64,000 nucleotides of DNA, taken from the NCBI RefSeq assembly GCF_047511655.1, contig NC_133386.1:74966501-75030500 (forward strand). Reading direction: 5' to 3'. Below the pieces are notes generated by a model. The model was given only the letters and a program-made list of their open reading frames with translations, searched no databases and was not told the origin of the DNA. The DNA is from Castor canadensis. Lineage: Eukaryota > Chordata > Mammalia > Rodentia > Castoridae. Made by a program: the position numbers and the translations under genes. How positions within the stretch are numbered: the stretch's first letter is position 1; the number at the start of each line of letters is the position of its first letter. Below are positions 48,130 through 60,990 of the stretch, in pieces.

Positions 48130-49802
48130 CTTAATTTTTAATTATGTTATTATTGTACTGGTGGTACATTGTGACATTTACAAAAGTGCTTACGATATAT
48201 CTTAGCTAAATTCACCCCCTCTATCATTCTCCTTTATTCCCCATCCTCCTTTCTTAGAATAGTTTCAAGAGGTCTCATTTTTCCATTTTCATACATGAGT
48301 ATGTAATGCTTCCATTATATTCACCCTCCTATACCCTTTCTTTATATTCTCCCCCAACTGGTGCCAACCCTCAGATAGGAACTGTTTTATCTTTCTGTCC
48401 TCTATTTCTGAAAAAACATTTCATTTTTTAAAGATATCCATACAGGGTTTCATTATGACATTTCCATGTACATATGTATTGTATCCTGAATTGGTTCATC
48501 TGCTCTGTTTTTCTCCTTTCTACCTTATTCCTCTTCTCATGGTGATTTCGACATGTTTAAAAATTCTATATTCATTCTTGTATAGAAACTACATCACCCA
48601 TATTCATCTTTACTTCTTTCCCCTCATGCTAGTGTCCTCCTCTTAGTGTATAGGTTTCTATGTATGTATAATGTTGATTGCATTTATATTGGGTATATAC
48701 TGTACATATGAGAGAAAACATGTGGCCTTTGGTTTTCTGAGCCTGGCTACCTTCACTTAAGATGTTGTTCTCCAGTTCTATCCATGCACCTGCAAATGAC
48801 AAAATTTTATTCATCTTTATGGCTGAATAAAATTCCATTACATATAAGCCACATTTTCTTAATCCATTCATCAGTATTGGGGCATCTTATTGTAGACTGG
48901 CTATTGTGAATGATGCTGCAATAAACATGAGTGTTCAGGTTCCTTCATTGTAACCTGACTTAAATACCTTGAGGTATATCCCTACAAGTGGTATTTCTGG
49001 ATCATATGGCAGTTTTATTTTTAGTTTTTATGAGGAGACTCCATACTGTTTTCCACAGTGGCTCTACTAGCTTACATTCCCACCAACAGTGTATGAGGGT
49101 TCATTTTTCCCACATCCTCACCACCATTTGTGATTATTTGTGTTCTTGATAGTAACCATTCTAATAGGAGTGAGACAGAATCTTAACGTGGTTTGGATTT
49201 GCATTTCCTTTATGGCCAGCTTTTTTTGAAAAAAAGCTCTCTTCTCTTCCTTTGGCCATTTATTAATTGGGTCATTGATTTTTTCTGGGGGGGTTAGTTT
49301 TTTGAGTTCCCTGTATGTTCTGGTTTTTAATCCCTTATCAGTTATATAGCTGGCAAAAATTTTCTCCCATTCTGTGGGCTGCCTCCTTCAATCTACTGAT
49401 CATTTCTTTTGTTTTATAGAAGCTTTTTAGTTTCATGAGCCCTATTTGTCAATCTTTTCTCTTAGTTGCTGAGCCATTAGCATTCTATTTAGGAAGTTAT
49501 TGGTGATGCCTATAAGTTCCAGTATATTCTCTACTCTTTCTTGCACTAGCTTCAAAGTTTCAGGTCTTATATTAAAGTCCTTAATCCACTTTGAGTTGAT
49601 ATTTTTACAGGGTGAAAGATATGAATCCAGTTTTAGTTTTCTGCAGGCAGGTATCCAGTTGTTCCAGCAACATCTGTTGAAGAGACTGTCTTTTCTCCAT
49701 CATATGTGTTGGGTATCTTTGTCAAAAGACAAGTGAGTGTAGCTTTGTGAATTCATACCTGGGTCTTTTGTCCATTGATCTTCATGCTATTTTTATTGCT
49801 TC
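48130..49802 (-). mobile_element. 5'-truncated L1 with 15-bp TSD
   Basis: Minus-strand L1 3' UTR ('gtggtacattgtgacattta') through the ORF2 C-terminal region ('ggcatcttattgtagactgg', 'gtttcaggtcttatattaaa'). The small ORF at 48629-48871 reads 'YVMEFYSAIKMNKILSFAGA', the ORF2 C-terminus. Flanks tttcctgaatttcct (48115-48129) and tttcctggatttctt (49803-49817) are 13/15 identical, fixing the ends. Confidence 0.94.
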
Positions 49803-49817
49803 TTTCCTGGATTTCTT

Positions 49818-50324
49818 TGAGCTTTCAAACATTGTGACTCTCAGACTTCTGTTCTCCAATCAACCTTCCACAGAACCTCTCCAAGTGGAGAAGGCTTCTC
49901 ATTCTCCACTTTTCCTCCCATGACTTGGCAGCCCCTTCATAGGTACGGGATTTCCAATGCTGTGGTTCCTGTGGGGAAATAAGAGACTCCCAATTCTTCT
50001 CAGTTTGAGGGATGAATCTTAGTAGGAAAATTTACCAAGGACTGCTGTGTTTTGGTTGTTATAAATAAAAAGCTTCTATTTTGTTTCTTATTTAGCTTCA
50101 TTGTCTATGTTCTATTTGTTAGAATTTGGTGTGGTACAGACAAAGGATGACTGATTTAAATTTAACTCCAAGAACGTGTAGATCCCAGCTAATCATTGCT
50201 ATGAAGAATCTGAAACTTTCTTTTTTTCAATCTTTAAAAATTTTTCTATGAAATACATTTGTTTTAAAATCTGAAATCAAAAGAAACATTTAATTTTAGT
50301 CTAAGTAGGCTGGGTATATGTTTT
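49818..50324. other. Unassigned DNA
   Basis: No gene recognised. The 'ataaataaaaagcttctatt' portion near 50062 could be the polyA-signal part of an old LTR. Confidence 0.35.
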
Positions 50325-50935
50325 TGTATTGATGCCATAACAAATTATCACAAACAGTGGCTGAAAAACAATAGAAATTTATTATTTTACTTTTCTCTAG
50401 GTCAAAAATCTAAGTTGGCTTTGATAGTTTCTTTGGTTCTGGCTTCACATGGCTGAAATCAAGGCATAGGAAGGGCTATATTTTTTTCTGGAGGCTATTT
50501 GTCTCAAGCTTATTCAATTATTAATTGGCCCTTGTGGTTCAAGACTGAGCTTCCTGATTCTTCACTAGCTGTTGACTTGAAGTTGTTCTAGAGGTCACCT
50601 GCTTTTTTTGGCTTGTGGCCTCCACCTCCATCTTAAAAGCCAGAATACTTGAATCAAATCCTCGTTAGGCTTTGGGTGTCTCTCGTGTCCCCTTTAGCCT
50701 CATCTTTCTGATCAACTCTTTGCCTTCATCTTGGTTGTTAAGGACTTACGTAATTACATTAGACCTGATCTGAGATAATCTCTTTATATTAAGGCTAATT
50801 TATTAAGAACCTTAGTTCTATCTGCAAATCCTCTCCATAACAGCTCCAGATTCTAGATTTGGTTTAGATAGATTCTAGTATTTGGTTGAATAACCATGGA
50901 GGAATATTGGGGAGACATCATTAGGATCCTGCCTA
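50325..50935 (-). mobile_element. MLT1-type MaLR LTR
   Basis: Reads in reverse as an MLT1 C/D-like LTR: 'tattgatgccataacaaatt' + 'atcacaaacagtgg', 'ggcttcacatggctgaaatc', 'aattacattagacctgatct' and 'gaaccttagttctatctgca' keep consensus order. Confidence 0.78.
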
Positions 50936-51310
50936 TCATACCAGGTCACCTTTTTATCACGTTCTTGGTGAAACCAAGAGTGTTTTGTTTCTGTTTGAAT
51001 TTTACCCTGGCATTTACCAGGAGTAGAAATTGGAAAATAGTGGTGTGTCCATAAGCTTGAAGAATGTTTTGCTTCTATAGTCTGTAGGGCAAGGTTTCTT
51101 GGTTGAAGAGAAGTAGTTTCAAATTTGACATTTGCCAACATTCTCACCCATATTGGAATCAGAACTGTTGTTCAGTGACTACAACTTTTTCTGCTGCCAT
51201 TGTCCTATCTTTATTATTCTTGTACCACTAATAGTTTGGTCTTATTGACAGCTACTGTTCATTTTCCCTCTGGATACCATGTTACTGTCAAACATTGGTG
51301 CATCTCCACC

Positions 51311-51808
51311 TTAGTTGTTTATACCTGCAGAATCTCTTTTGGTTTCTTTTTCTCTGGCACATGGAATTATTCCTAAGTTCTCTTTGCCCTTGGCCTCTCC
51401 TTTTCTTTTAATAACACTATTCATCCATGGTACTACTCTGATCTTAGGATGTCCTTCCCTCACTTCAATTGGATGACTTCCCATGCTCACATTCTCTTCT
51501 GCTGTGTGCTGTACTAGCTCATATCTGTAGTTTGTGCTTTGGAGGGCAGAGTGTGAGTACAGACTGTAGCACAGCATGTGCCTGATCATTATCCAGAATT
51601 CAGGGCAGGAAGGGGCAGACAAAAGACCTAATTGAGCACACCTGGAGTAGAAAAATTCATGAAGGGTGTGTGGTGGTATAGATATAAGTCCTTTAATCTG
51701 ATTTCTAATACTCATTCTAATACTGTGTTGCATTTTCTCTATGATCCATGTATATTTGCCAGCAATATAGCCTGGCTTTGGATTCAGTTGATCTTTGGGA
51801 TTTGACAC
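51311..51808 (-). other. 165-codon open frame, unrecognised
   Basis: The longest open frame outside L1, in otherwise unique DNA (50936-52200). The translation starts MSNPKDQLNPKPGYIAGKYT and ends 'AREKETKRDSAGINN'. I see no domain, signal peptide or membrane helix, and no promoter or splice context. It could be a pseudogene fragment whose source I do not recognise, or a chance frame. A second, 90-codon frame lies downstream at 50875-51147 and overlaps an LTR edge. Confidence 0.25.
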
Positions 51809-52199
51809 ACGAGGTTGATAGTGCTTGACTTCTTTTTCTTGTTGGTCCTATAGTTGCATTCTGAGAATTTTCTAGTATAACTAAGTGCATGCTAAAAATG
51901 TTGACATTGGAGGGAGGTCATCAATCCATCTATTCTCACAAACTTATAAATAAGTCTTTATCTCACAATATTTATATTTTTAAGCATTTTTTTGTTTCTT
52001 CCTAAGGTTTAGTCTTTGGCACCATTCAAAAACTTAATAGCATTTGCAATGAATTTTGATATCAATCATTAGTGAAGATTATGAAAGGATATATCTAATG
52101 ATTTCTGGGCAGCAGTATTCACTGCTGTGGCTAATTTGCATGGTTGGGAAAAGAAACTCTAGATAGTAATGTTCATTTGTGGATATGTTTCTATCTATC

Positions 52200-52650
52200 T
52201 GTTAGTTAATTCAGCAAATAGTTTTTGAACATATCTCTGTGGAAGATACAGATCCAGGGACTAGGGAGCCACTGATGGGAAAGAAAGAGTTGTTCCTGCT
52301 TTCATGGAGGTTATAGCCTGGTGAGAGAGACAAGCCTCAGGCAACCAATTACTTAAGTAAATATTTAAATTATTTGTGATATGTGTTATGAAAGAGAAAT
52401 CTTGTGATCTCTCAGAGCGTAATGAAAGGATTTGATCAATGCTAATTCATCAAAGAAGAATGATTCAGAGGTAAACATTTGTGTTGAGCCTGAAGGATCC
52501 TGAGAACAAGTTATTTTGGGCAGCGGAGGCAGAGGGGCAAGGCCTTCAATGAGAAGCTATTGCATGTGTGAAGGAGCTGAGATACCCAGTAACAAGGCTG
52601 GTTTAGAAAACTGGAATTTTTAAATTTTGGAGTGTGGAAAGCAAGTGACA
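52200..52650 (-). mobile_element. Ancient L2-type LINE fragment
   Basis: The reverse complement resembles the widespread 'attcaacaaatatttattgag' end: 'cagcaaatagtttttgaaca', 'ttcatggaggttatagcctg', 'gtgttgagcctgaagga' and 'gaggggcaaggcc' lie in the known order. Heavily decayed. Confidence 0.55.
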
Positions 52651-53223
52651 ACATGGTTTGAATGAGAGTGTGGTGAGTGAGGCCTAGCACCATCATAGGG
52701 TGTATCACAGAACTGCATAAATGAGACCCTTTCTTTTATACTTCTTGTTTTGATTTTTCTGTTTCTTTAGGTGGTTCTTTCTTTCTCCTTCCCCTGAGTA
52801 AGTTTAACATAGACACAGTTTATAAACATACAATATGTATGGTTATCAATAAAAAAGCTAAGTGAGGAAACATTGGAAATGATTTAGTAAACATTTTTAA
52901 AAGACCAGTCATCTTATTATTAGTTTGTCAGATGCTAAGACAGTATTTTATTTCATAAGACAAGGCACATTCTCTAGAGATAGAAGGCAGAGATATTTAA
53001 AACCATAGCATCACACATAGTAAACTGCATCATGAAAGACTGTCAGGGAACATTGATACAAGCCCCATGAAAGCACTGAGTAAACTGAGTGATAACTGTA
53101 TGATCACCCTGAATGCCATTAGAAATCAATCTTTGCTTACAAATGAAACATTATTTCCAATGTTTCTTACTTAATTTTATTTCATTGGGAAGAGAAAGAG
53201 TCTGCTCTTCCCAAAGGAAGAAC

Positions 53224-53400
53224 ATGGAAGCAAGCATGCCAGCTGGCTAAAGTTAGACATCTGGTCTCTACCCAAGACAAAGAATGGCATAGAAGCAAAT
53301 AGGCCATCAGGCTAGTTCTCACTATCTGGTTCTTTACCCCAAGGCAAGGTAAGGGTATGGAAGCAAGCTAACCACCTTAATAGAGACTGAAACCCGCTAC
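53224..53400 (+). repeat. Degenerate about 66-bp tandem repeat upstream of a HAL1-like element
   Basis: Unit starts at 53224 (atggaagcaagc), 53289 (atagaagcaaat) and 53357 (atggaagcaagc). Within units, 'ggcta...tctggt...taccc' recurs, and the third unit is partial. Spacings are 65 and 68 bp. It may belong to the 5' region of the adjoining HAL1/L1-like element. Confidence 0.75.
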
Positions 53401-53479
53401 CCAATTCATGATGTATACACAAGATACAGGAGTTATTTGCCCTTCACCCTACAGATGATACATTAAATTAGAAGCCTAC

Positions 53480-55650
53480 GTGAAAAAGGGACAAAAACTT
53501 GCTATGGACAAGCCAGAGAGTCCCTGAACTCCCTGAATAGGGAAAAGTGCAGGCTTTGAAAGTGGCAGAGGGTTTCTGACCCATTAGCTGCACTCAGAGA
53601 CCTTACCATCCATCTCCAACTGCTACCCACATGCCTGGAGCCACCCCACAGAATCCTAGCAGACAAGCCAAACTCCTGGGAATTGCTACAACTCTGCAGG
53701 ACCTGCTTCATCTCATCACAGTAGCTGTCCCGGACCTTGAACCTTCCTCCTTAGCTGCAGCTGGTCAATCCAGGACCCTGAGGGGATATATAAGTAAACA
53801 CAACAGGAGAACTGAAGATAGAAAGCTGAGGGCCAGAGATTAGAGGACAACAGCCATTTTACCAATAGAGCTCAACAGAGGAGTATATACTCTTCTCCTC
53901 AACAAGCAAGAAATACTAACTTTTAAAACATTTTTATTGTTTTTTAAAAAATTGTAACTAGCTTATCTTGTATATTGTAATTTTTTCTCTTTTTTTTGTC
54001 ACTTTTCCTATCTCTTGTTAACAAGCTATCTTACTGGTGGTTTATTCTACCTTCTTCTTTTATTATTCTTAACCTTTCTATCCCTTTGCAATACTTGACA
54101 ATAACATCCTTCTCTATAATAATTGAACTATGTCCCTACACACTAGTATTTTGTTTACTTGCAGTCTTCAAACTTCATTCTCCTTCTTCCTGTTTTCCTT
54201 CTTCCTTATCTCTACCCTCATCCCCTTATTTTTACTACCTAATTTTTAACTCCTATGCAAATAAGTTTTATTTTTCCAATCCCCCTACTGTACCATGTAG
54301 GAATGCTAGTCCTCTTCATATATAAGATGATTGGTTTTATAGATGATGTTCCCAATGGTATTTTACTTTGTGTAAATATCTAACTTGGTATTGAAGGTGA
54401 TTTGGGTGAATTTGTTATTTCTAAGTTATATCCTCAAGCCAGTATTAAGAAACAGCAAAATAATCCTGCCATTACCTGGTCCCACCAGAACATAGAGAAA
54501 AACTCGACAGACTTTTCAAGACTTCAGGAAACAAAACCCCTCAACCATTGAATTGACTTCAGAGGAGCAAACCTTGATGTACAAGCATATGAAATATGAA
54601 AAAGTATGGTAATATGACACCTTGAAAAGTTAAGTCATTCAGCAATAATCTCAATGATAGTGAAGGGGATGAAATCTCAAATTTTGAGCTGAAAAGAATG
54701 ATAACAATGATTAATAAGATGAAAGAAGACATGAATAAACACCTCAAAAAACCAAACAGAATATGAATATACTCAAAGGGGATACAAATAATCAGCTGAA
54801 TGAACTCAAGGAGGGTACAAAAAACAGCTAAATGAAAAAAGGAAGAAAATGAAAGACATGAAAGGGGAATTAAATAAAAATATAGAAATTCTTTAAAAAT
54901 CAGATTGAAGCTCTGGGAATGAAAACCTCCTGAAGTCTAATAAAAAATTCAGTTGAAATCCTCTCCAGCAGACTAAATCAAATGGAAGACAGGATATCAG
55001 GACTCAAAGAAAAGTAGATGTAATAGAAAAATCAGATAAAGATAAAGAAAAAAGAACTGTGTGCAAGAACTGTGTGATTCCATTAAAAGACTAAACCTAA
55101 TAATCATGGGTATTGAAGAAGAGGTGCAAGATAAAGGTATAGGAACATATTTAATAAAGTAATAGCAGAAAACTTCCTAAATCTTGAAAAAGAGATGCCC
55201 ATCCATGTACATGAGGCCTTTAGGACTCCAAGCAGACAAAACCAAAACACAAGTTTTCCACAGCACCCTATAGTTAAAACATTAAATAAAGGGAAAAGAA
55301 AATAATATTGAAATTTATAAGGGAGAAGTGCCACATCACCTATAAAAGCAACAGAATTCTCATCAGAAACCTTAAAAGCAAGGAGTATGTAGAATGATTC
55401 TTTTTAAGTGATAAAAAAAAATTAGTGCCAGTCTTGATTATTCTACCCAGAAGCACTATCACTCATAACTGAAGGGGAAATAACCTCCCACATTAAACAA
55501 AAACTAAAGCAATTGATGATCAGTAAACTGGTACTGCAAAAGATAATCAAAGAAATCCTACATATAGAAGAGGGATATCAATATAACCATGAAAATAAAT
55601 CTCACCAGATGACTAAAAAAGGAAATGAAGAGTAGGAAAGAATCAAGCAT
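53480..55650 (+). mobile_element. HAL1-like (half-L1) element, decayed
   Basis: Plus-strand L1-related element with an ORF1-like region but no ORF2. A leader (53480-53930) is followed by an AT-rich part, then broken ORF1-like reading from about 54480: 'RLNQMEDRISGLKEK' (about 54975), 'CDSIKRLNLIIMGIEEE' (about 55075, RRM-entry motif), 'ENFLNLEKEMPIHVHEAFR' (about 55170) and 'YP...LS' C-terminal region (about 55440). After it the sequence leaves L1 without endonuclease or RT, as in HAL1. Many stops. Both ends are approximate. Confidence 0.65.
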
Positions 55651-55769
55651 TACAAAAAGCTCCTGTTTCCTTTCTGGAAACAGAAAGTTCAATAAGAGTT
55701 CACTGTGGCTCCATCACGAGATCAATGGTAACTTCATCCAACATTGCTCCCCACATCCCTCTTCCAAGC

Positions 55770-56630
55770 ACTCTGTTCTCTCAACTTATGGATTGCACAC
55801 TGTTGGTATTGCTCCTCCTTTGCTGTTTCTCAATCCTCTAAATGGTCTCCTTCTGGCTCAGTTCTTAAAAACTTCCCATTCCTAAGGCTCTATTCTTATT
55901 CTCTACTTGATGAGCTCTTCCTGAGTAATCTCATTCCTCTCTTGTCTGTGACTTTCATCTATGTTCCAAAATCTCAAATCAGTGTCTCTAGTCCAGACAG
56001 TACTTGTGGAGTTCTAGAGTCACATTCCAAGTTTTCTACAGGTTATCTCCATGCATGAGTGACACAAACTCATGTTCAAACCCAAAGTTGCTTCTCAGTG
56101 TCTTCTATTTGGGCAAATAGCAGTATCATGCACTGGGACCTCTTAACTAAACTAACCCTTCAAATTACCTTTGACACTCCATCATGCATCATATTATTTC
56201 CACTTAATCGTCAAGTCTTAATTGTTTTCCCACTGCATAGTTCTAAATATAACCACTTATTCTGATCCCTTAAGTCATCTCCATATCTCACTTACAGTTT
56301 GATGCCTGCATCCATTCTTGGTCCCTCCACACTGTCCACTGCTTAGGAGCAAGAATAATCATTTAAAATTTGAAATTGACTCAGATCATTTTCCACACAA
56401 AGACCTTAAGTGGCTTCCAATAATTATCAGGACAAAATCCTGAATCATTAAAATATTTCATTTCATGTCAGTTTTCCTGGCTCTTTTTACTCCCACCTCA
56501 GGCTGTGTTTTCAGTTCCTTGAACAAACCCTGCATTTTCATAACAAGACACTTAAAGCATTTCCAGTGCTTGGAGTACTCTTTTTCCCCATTCTAAGCTT
56601 AGTTAATTCCTCTTTGTCTGTCAGATTTCA
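55770..56630 (+). mobile_element. L2-type LINE fragment
   Basis: L2 ORF2/3' order is visible: 'gatgagctcttcctgagtaa', 'gtctctagtccagacagtac', 'ggttatctccatgcatgagt', 'tgaaattgactcagatcatt', 'taagtggcttccaataatta', 'gtgcttggagtactcttttt'. Old and heavily mutated. The L1 at 56632 is inserted at or just past its end. Confidence 0.7.
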
Positions 56631-57146
56631 ATTTATTTTATTTTATTTTTTTATAATTTTTATTTTTTTATTATTCATATGTGCATACAATGCTTGGGTC
56701 ACTTTTTCCCTTGCCCCCACCACCTCCCTTACCACCCACTCTGCCCCCTCCCTCACACCCCCACCCCCTCAATACCAGCAGAAACTATTTTGCCCTTATC
56801 TCTAATTTTGTTGAAGAGAGAGTATAGGCAATAATAGGAAGGAATAAGGGTTTTTGCTAGTTCAGATAAGGATAGCTATACAGGGAGTTGACTCACATTA
56901 ATTTCCTGTGCATGTGTGTTACCTTCTAGGTTAATTCTTTTTGATCTAACCTTTTCTCTAGTTCCTGGTCCCCTTCTCCTATTGGCCTCAGTTGTTTTTA
57001 AAGTATCTGCTTTAGTTTCTCTGCGTTGAGGGCAACAAATGCTAGCTAAATTTTTAGGTGTCTTACCTATCCTCATATCTCCCTTGTGTGCACTTGCTTT
57101 TATCTTGTGATCAAAGTTCAATCCCCTTGTTGTGTTTGCCCTTGAT

Positions 57147-60100
57147 CTAATGTCCGCATATGAGGGAGAACATATGATTTTTGGTCATTTGGGCCAGGCT
57201 AACCTCACTCAGGATGATGTTCTCCAATTCCATCCATTTACCAGCGAATGATAACATTTCGTTTTTCTTCATGGCTACATAAAATTCCATTGTGTATAGA
57301 TACCACATTTTCTTGATCCATTCATCAGTAGCGGGACATCTTGGCTATTGTGAATAGTGCTGCAATAAACATGGGTGTGCAGGTGCTTCTGGAGTAACCT
57401 ATGTCACAGTCTTTTGGGTATATCCCCAAGAGTGGTATTGCTGGATCATATGGTAGATCAATGTCTAGCTTTTTAAGTAGCCTCCAAATTTTTTCCAGAG
57501 TGGTTGTACTAGTTTACATTCCCACCAACAGTGTAAGAGGGTGCCTTTTTCCCCACATCCTCGCCAACACCTGTTGTTGGTGGTGTTGCTAATGATGGCT
57601 ATTCTAACAGGGGTGAGGTGGAATATTAGTGTGGTTTTAATTTGCATTTCCTTTATTGCTAGAGATGGTGAGCATTTTTTCATGTGTTTTTTGGCCATTT
57701 GAATTTCTTCTTTTGAGAAAGTTCTGTTGAGTTCACTTGCCCATTTCTTTAGTGGTTCATTAGTTTTGGGAGAATTTAGTTTTTTGAGTTCCCTATATAT
57801 TCTGGTTATCAGTCCTTTGTCTGATGTGTAGCTGGCAAATATTTTCTCCCACTCTGTGGGTGTTCTCTTCAGTTTAGAGACCATTTCTTTTGATGAATAA
57901 AAGCTTTTTAGTTTTGTGAAGTCCCATTTATCTATGCTATTTTTTAGTTGCTGTGCTGCTGGGTTTCCATTGAGAAAGTTCTTACCTATACCTACTAACT
58001 CTAGAGTATTTCCTACTCTTTCCTGTATCAACTTTAGAGTTTGTAGTCTGATATTAAAATCTTGATCCATTTTGAGTTAATCTTGGTATAGGGTGATATA
58101 CATGGATCTAGTTTCAGTTTTTTGCAGACTGCTAACCAGTTTTCCCAGCACTTTTTGTTGAAGAGGCTGCTTTTTCACCATTGTATATTTTTAGCACCTT
58201 TTTCAAAGACAAGTTAGTTATAGTTGTGTGGCTTCATATCTGGGTCCTCTATTCTGTTCCACTGGTCTTCATGTCTATTTTTGTGCCAGTACCATGCTGT
58301 TTTTATTGTTATTGCTTTGTAATATAGTTTGAAGTCAGGTATTGTGATACCTCCAGCATTGTTCTTTTGACTGAGTATTGCCTTAGCTATTTGTGGCCTC
58401 TTGTGTTTCCATATAAATTTAACGGTAAATTTTTCAATCTTTAATAAATGTCATTGGAATTTTGATGGGAATTGCATTAAACATGTAGATTACTTTAGGG
58501 AGTATCGACATTTTTACTATGTTGATTCTACCAATCCATGAGCATGGGAGATCTCTCCACTTTCTATAGTCTTCCTCAATCTCTTTCTTCAGAAGTGTAT
58601 AGTTTTCCTTGTAGAAGTCATTCACATCTTTTGTTAGGTTTACACCCAGGTATTTGATTTTTTTTGAGGCTATTGTAAATGGAATTGTTTTCATACATTC
58701 TTTTTCAGTTTGGTCATTATTAGTGTATAGAAAGGCTAATGATTTTTCTATGTTGATTTTATATCCTGCTACCTTGCGGTAGCTATTCATGGTGTCTAGG
58801 AGCTTCTGAGTAGAGTTTTTTGAGTCTTTAAGGTATAGGATCATGTCATCTGCAAATAGAGATATTTTGACAGTTTCTTATCTATTTGTATTCCTATTAT
58901 TCCTTCTTCTTGCCTAATAGCTCTGGCTAGGAGTTCCAGTACTATGTTGAATAGGAGTGGAGATAGTGGGCATCCTGTGTAGTTCCTGATTTTAGAGGGA
59001 ATGGTTTCAGTTTTTATCTGTTAATTATAATGCTGGCTGTAGGTTTGTCATATACAGCTTTTGTAATGTTGAGGTACTTTCCTTCTATTCCTAGTTTTCT
59101 TAGAGCTTTTATCATGAAACGGTGTTGGATCTTATCAAAGGCTTTTTCTGCATCTATTGAGATGATCAAGTGGTTTTTGTCTTTGCTTCTGTTAATGTGG
59201 TTTATTACATTTATTGATTTTTGTATGTTGAACCACTCCTGCATTCCTGGGATGAAGCCTACTTGGTCGTGGTGAATAATCTTTTTGATGTGTTGTTGAA
59301 TTCAGTTTGCCATTATTTTGTTGAGGATTTTTGCATTGATGTTCATTAAGGAGATTGGCCTATAGTTCTTCTTTTAGGAGGTGTCTTTGCCTGGCTTTGG
59401 AATAAGTGTAATACTGGTGTCATAAAATGTGTTAGGCAGTTTTCCTTCCCTTTCTATTTCATGGAACAGTTTAAGGAGGGTTGGTATCAGTTCTTCTTTA
59501 AAGGTGTGATAGAATTCAGCAGAGAATCCATCAGGTCCTGGACTTTTCTTTTTGGGGAGACTCTTGATTGCTGCTTCAATTTCATTTTGTGTTATAGATC
59601 TGTTCAGGTGATTAATTTCCTCTTGGTTCTGTTTTGGATGATCACATATATCTAGAAATCTGTCCATTTCTTTAAGATTTTCAAATTTATTTGAATATAG
59701 GTTCTCAAAGTAGTCTCTGATGATTTCCTGGACTTCCATGGTGTTTGTTGTTATCTCCCCTTTTGCATTCCTGATTCTACTAATTTGGGTTTTTTTTCCT
59801 CTCATTTTAGTGAGGTTTGCCAGGGGTCTATAGATCTTATTTATTTTTTCAAAGAACCAACTTTTTGTTTCATTAATTATTTGTAGGTTTTTCAGTTTAT
59901 ATTTTGTTGATTTCAGCTCTTCTTTTTATTATTTCCTTCCTTCTATTTGTTTTGGGATTTGCTTGTTCTTGTTTTTCTAGGAGTTTGAGATGTATCATTA
60001 GGTCATTGATTTGGGATCTTTCAATCTTTTTAATATATGCAGTCATGGCTATAAACTTACCTCTCAAGACTGCCTTTGCTGTGTCCCGTAGGTTCTGGCA

Positions 60101-60945
60101 GGTTGTGTTTTCATTTTCATTGACTTCCAGGAACTTTTTAAGTTCCTCTTTTATTTCATCAGTGACCTATTGTTCATTAAGTAATGAGTTATTCAGTTTC
60201 CAGCTTTTTGCATGTTTTTTGTGTTTACTTTTGTTGTTGAGTTCTAGTTTTATTGCATTGTGATCAGATAGTATGCACGGTATAATTTCTATTTTCTTAT
60301 ATTTGCTGAGGCTTGCTTTGTGCTCTAGGATATGATCTATTTGGAGAAGGTTCCATGGGCTGCTGAGAAGAATGTATATTGTGTAGAAGTTGGATGAAAT
60401 GTTCTGTAGACATCAAGTAGGTCCATTTTATCTATTGTATATTTTAGATCTTGGATTTCTTTATTGATTTTTTGTTTGGATGACCTATCTGTTGATGATA
60501 ATAGGGTGTTAAAGTCTCCCACAACCACTGTGTTGGAGTTAATATATGCTTTTAGGTCTTTCAGGGTATGTTTGATGAAATTGGGTGCATTGACATTGGG
60601 TGCATATAGGTTGACAATTATTATTTCCTTTTGGTCTATTTCCCCTTTTATTAGTATGGAATGTCCTTCTTTATCTCATTTGATCAATGTAGGTTTGAAG
60701 TCTACTTTGTCAGAAATAAGTATTGCCTCTCCCGCCTGTTTTCAGAGGCCGTTGGCTTGGTAAATCTTCTTCCAGCCTTTCATCCTAAGCCTATGCTTAT
60801 TTCTGTTGGTCAGATGGATCTCCTGTAAGCAACACATTGTTGGATCTTCCTTTTTAATCCATTTCATCAAATAGTGCCTTTGATGGGTGAATTAAGTCCG
60901 TTAACATTAAGTGTTGGTACTGATAGGTATGTCCTGTCACTTAGT
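57147..60945 (-). pseudogene. L1 ORF2 (endonuclease-RT), inactivated
   Basis: Order on the minus strand: N-terminal endonuclease 'TLNVNGLNSPIK' (about 60900) and 'VVGDFNTLLSSTDRSSKQKI' (60528 downward); RT region '[18 protein letters not shown]' (about 59560), '[14 protein letters not shown]' (about 59150) and the intact catalytic FADD box in '[14 protein letters not shown]' (about 58850); C-terminal domain with '[19 protein letters not shown]' (about 57530) and the end 'SLICGH' at a stop at 57147-57149. Longest intact piece is 201 codons (57465-58070). Several stops and frameshifts separate the domains. Confidence 0.95.
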
Positions 60946-60990
60946 TGTCTTAGTTGTTTGAAGGTTTGATTGTGTGTACCTACTTTGAGG

